Shown: positions 6,580-8,642 of the stretch, piece after piece
Position numbering within the stretch: the stretch's first letter is position 1
Layout of the letters: every line of letters starts with the position of its first letter
Assembly: GCA_021156225.1 (NCBI GenBank)
Contig: JAJNBN010000213.1
Location: 1-8,642 of the forward strand
DNA: 8,642 bases
Direction of reading: 5' to 3'
Origin: Verrucomicrobiota bacterium
Lineage (GTDB): Bacteria > Verrucomicrobiota > Verrucomicrobiia > Limisphaerales > JAEYXS01
Notes under the pieces: model-generated
Told to the model about the DNA's origin: nothing
The model's database searches: none
Seen by the model: only the letters and a program-made list of their open reading frames with translations
Made by a program: the position numbers and the translations under genes

Positions 6580-8376
6580 ATGCTGGTCCAGTGTGCCAAT
6601 CCATCTTGTGGAGCCAAATTTCCGCGTCCAGATTCTGATGCAGGCCGGCTCGTGATGTGCCCGCAGTGCGGCAAATCCACTTCTGCGGTGCCGGCACAGG
6701 CGGAGAAACCTTCCTTGGGCCAGTTGGGTGATTACAAGATCATCCGGGCGGTAGCCAAGGGTGGCATGGGTGAAGTGTTTGAGGCGACGCAGTTGCGCCT
6801 GGGCCGTTCGGTGGCGCTCAAGATATTGAACCGCAATCTCGCCACGGACCAGCAGTTTTTGCAGCGCTTTGAGCGGGAGGCCAGGGCGGCGGCGGCGCTC
6901 AATCATCCCAATCTGGTTCACGTCTATGACTTTGCCGTAGAGGATGGGCAGGCGTATCTGGTGATGGAATTCATCGAGGGGCAGGATCTGGCCAAGATCG
7001 TGGCGCAGGCCGGCAAGATGCCGTTGAAAGATGCTCTGCGAATCGTGGCCGATGTCGCCAGCGCGCTGCAAGAGGCGCACATCAAAGGAATCATCCATCG
7101 GGACATCAAACCCGCGAACATTCTGCTGACCAAGAAGGGCGTGGTCAAAGTATCGGACTTGGGTCTCGCCCGGCGGCTGGATGATGATTCGGACCTGACG
7201 GCGACGGGCGCAGGCATCGGCACGCCGCACTTCATGTCACCGGAGCAGGCAAGGGATGCGCACCATGTTGATCACCGGGCGGATATCTATTCGCTGGGCA
7301 TCACGCTGCTTTACTTGCTGACAGGCAAGCGGCCGTATGAAGGGAAATCTTCTTACAGCATCGTGCTGGCACATTCCACGGAACCATTGCCGAGCGGATT
7401 GGAGCTGGGCACGGAACTGCCGCCCCATGTAGAAGCGCTCATTCAACGCATGGCGGCGAAGCTCCCCGCCGAGCGGTATGCGGATTATGGTACGTTGCTG
7501 GCGGACATCAAACGCGTCCAGCGCGGAGAGATGCCCGAGGGCAAGCCGGGCGAGGCGACCTCGACGCAGCCAATCGGAGCGCCGGTTCCGGTGCCTGTAT
7601 CATCAACCAAGCCGAATCAGCCGAAGCCGCTGGACATCACGGCTACGGTGCCCTCGCCGACGCTGCCAACGGCGACACAGACCGGAGAATCGCGTTTCTG
7701 GCAGATTGCGATGGCGGTGGGGGTGTTATGCACGGCGATCATCTCGCTGGTGGCGTTGATGCACAGTCTGAAGAACAAGGAGGGGGACAAAAAAGATGGG
7801 GCTCCGGTGATTTCAGTGGAGCAATCATCCCAGCAGAACCCCCCGCCACATCAGCGAGGCAAAGACCTCACGTATGAGGAACGGCGATTGCTGGAAGAGA
7901 TGATGGCCGAGGGCAAGGGCGGGCGGGGAGGGAGGCCTTTGCCGTTGCCCCCGTTGCATCCGGTAGATACGGAGCCGCTCAAAAGCACGATCCCGCCGCA
8001 GATGTTGAGCGAGGCGGATGAGTATGCGACGAAGAACCCGACGAATTATAACTCCATCCTGATACGTTATCAGCAGGTCCAAAAGAAGGCAGCGGGGTTG
8101 CCCGTGGGAAGGATCGCGGATCAAAAAGTGAGAGAGTGGACCGATAAACGGGATGCGGCGGGAGAGAAGGCGGTCTTGGAATTTGAGGAGCGGCTCAAAG
8201 AATTGCTCCCGGACAGCCATGTGAAGGCGATGGGGGTCTGGCGTTATTTCCCCGATGAACTGCGCTCGGACCTGGTGGACCGGAGGGTGGGTGAAGTGGT
8301 GGAAAAATATCCACCCCCAGATGGCGGGAAAAAGGGCAAAGGCGGGCGGCAACCTGGCGGTGGTCCTCCACCGTAA
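6580..8376 (+). CDS. Membrane-anchored Ser/Thr protein kinase with N-terminal zinc ribbon
   Basis: This 598-residue protein starts with a zinc-ribbon-like segment, with C5, C10, C27 and C30 as the likely zinc ligands. A Hanks-type kinase domain follows (about 52-315): glycine-rich loop AKGGMGEVFEA (59-69), VALK with K81, the helix C Glu E100, catalytic HRDIKPAN (173-180, D175), DLG with D193 in place of DFG, and GTPHFMSPEQ (214-223). All catalytic residues are present, so it should transfer phosphate from ATP to Ser/Thr in the cytoplasm. A Pro-rich linker (about 320-370) leads to one transmembrane helix (about 373-396). The outer part (397-598) has a helical segment (ADEYATKNPTNYNSI to about 560) and a Gly/Pro/Lys-rich end, and matches no sensor domain I recognise. 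No Shine-Dalgarno precedes the ATG; the zinc ribbon begins at once, supporting this start. It is separated by 426 bp from the di-heme gene and is probably transcribed on its own. Targets are unknown. Confidence 0.93.
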   Translation: MLVQCANPSCGAKFPRPDSDAGRLVMCPQCGKSTSAVPAQAEKPSLGQLGDYKIIRAVAKGGMGEVFEATQLRLGRSVALKILNRNLATDQQFLQRFEREARAAAALNHPNLVHVYDFAVEDGQAYLVMEFIEGQDLAKIVAQAGKMPLKDALRIVADVASALQEAHIKGIIHRDIKPANILLTKKGVVKVSDLGLARRLDDDSDLTATGAGIGTPHFMSPEQARDAHHVDHRADIYSLGITLLYLLTGKRPYEGKSSYSIVLAHSTEPLPSGLELGTELPPHVEALIQRMAAKLPAERYADYGTLLADIKRVQRGEMPEGKPGEATSTQPIGAPVPVPVSSTKPNQPKPLDITATVPSPTLPTATQTGESRFWQIAMAVGVLCTAIISLVALMHSLKNKEGDKKDGAPVISVEQSSQQNPPPHQRGKDLTYEERRLLEEMMAEGKGGRGGRPLPLPPLHPVDTEPLKSTIPPQMLSEADEYATKNPTNYNSILIRYQQVQKKAAGLPVGRIADQKVREWTDKRDAAGEKAVLEFEERLKELLPDSHVKAMGVWRYFPDELRSDLVDRRVGEVVEKYPPPDGGKKGKGGRQPGGGPPP

Positions 8377-8390
8377 ACCCGCGAGGCAGG

Positions 8391-8440
8391 CTTTACACTT
8401 CCTTTACACGAATCTACCCGGGGGAACATACTCCCTTTAC
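8391..8440 (+). promoter_or_regulatory. Three-box CTTTAC array upstream of the last gene
   Basis: CTTTAC occurs three times, at 8391-8396, 8402-8407 and 8435-8440, with spacings of exactly 11 and 33 bp. These are the same spacings as in the array at 194-243, and positions 8392-8413 match 195-216 at 19 of 22 bases. The array begins 14 bp after the kinase stop codon and ends 85 nt before the ATG at 8526. It is the cleanest array in the window, with three identical hexamers. Confidence 0.5.
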
Positions 8441-8525
8441 GTGGGCTGAGGCACATTGTCTTTCGAATCCGCGCAGTTTCAGGACGGTCTTGGGCTGGAC
8501 CTGTGCGGACGTAACGAAAGCTAAA

Positions 8526-8642
8526 ATGAATCGAATCAGTCTGAGCGGTGGCGTTCTGGGGGTCTTGATACTTGTATCAGGAGTGAACGGACAGACGGCG
8601 GGCACGCGGACGGTGATCATGCCGCCCAAGTCGGATGTGGTG
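8526..8642 (+). CDS. N-terminus of a secreted protein, cut by the window end
   Basis: Thirty-nine codons are visible from the ATG at 8526 to the window end with no stop. The start MNRISLSGGVLGVLILVSG reads as a signal peptide, probably cleaved near VNGQTAG (residues 20-26), followed by TRTVIMPPKSDVV. The mature part is too short to identify. The upstream GAAAG (8516-8520) is at best a weak ribosome binding site. The gene is preceded by the three-box array at 8391-8440, which suggests co-regulation with the YHYH operon. The real gene is likely because of the signal peptide and the gene-sized gap after the kinase, but the product is unknown. Confidence 0.6.
   Translation, partial: MNRISLSGGVLGVLILVSGVNGQTAGTRTVIMPPKSDVV

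Noticed and set aside
6520..7230. Minus-strand ORF (236 codons) opposite the kinase domain
   Set aside because: The opposite strand encodes all kinase motifs in order; the antisense translation shows no family features.

Overview
The window looks like chromosomal DNA of a GC-rich Gram-negative bacterium, most likely a Verrucomicrobiota (Pedosphaera/Limisphaerales-like) member or a close PVC relative. This is an inference from style: large secreted proteins built of Ig-like modules with the 'W..VEGGTYQ.ESS' beta-module, a Ser/Thr kinase with an N-terminal zinc ribbon, and genes without clear Shine-Dalgarno sequences. No rRNA, tRNA, IS element or CRISPR array is visible. All confident genes lie on the + strand.

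Layout. Positions 1-287 are non-coding or hold only the end of an upstream ORF, and carry direct-repeat boxes. Positions 288-4259 encode a 1323-residue secreted protein with two YHYH-type domains separated by three Ig-like domains. After a 76-bp gap without any such box, 4336-6153 encodes a 605-residue exported protein that joins an MbnP-like (copper-binding, MopE/CorA-like) domain to an MbnH/MauG-like di-heme cytochrome c peroxidase domain. The two genes look like an operon. Positions 6154-6579 contain no intact gene, but hold a second box array and an apparently frameshifted gene for a small secreted protein. Positions 6580-8376 encode a membrane-anchored Ser/Thr protein kinase. A third box array lies at 8391-8440, upstream of a gene for a secreted protein that starts at 8526 and runs off the window.

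How the parts may work together. In known systems MbnH is a di-heme enzyme that oxidises a Trp of its partner MbnP to kynurenine, creating a copper site. Here enzyme and substrate appear fused in one chain, next to a large exported YHYH protein of unknown function. A periplasmic or surface copper-binding or protein-oxidation system is a reasonable hypothesis, but unproven. The second notable signal is regulatory: three gene-free segments share the same architecture, two NTTWAC hexamers 11 bp apart and a third hexamer 32-33 bp further on. Each stands in front of a gene with a signal-peptide-like N-terminus. This resembles the direct repeats bound by OmpR/PhoB-family response regulators (TTWACA-type Pho boxes) and suggests a shared local regulon.
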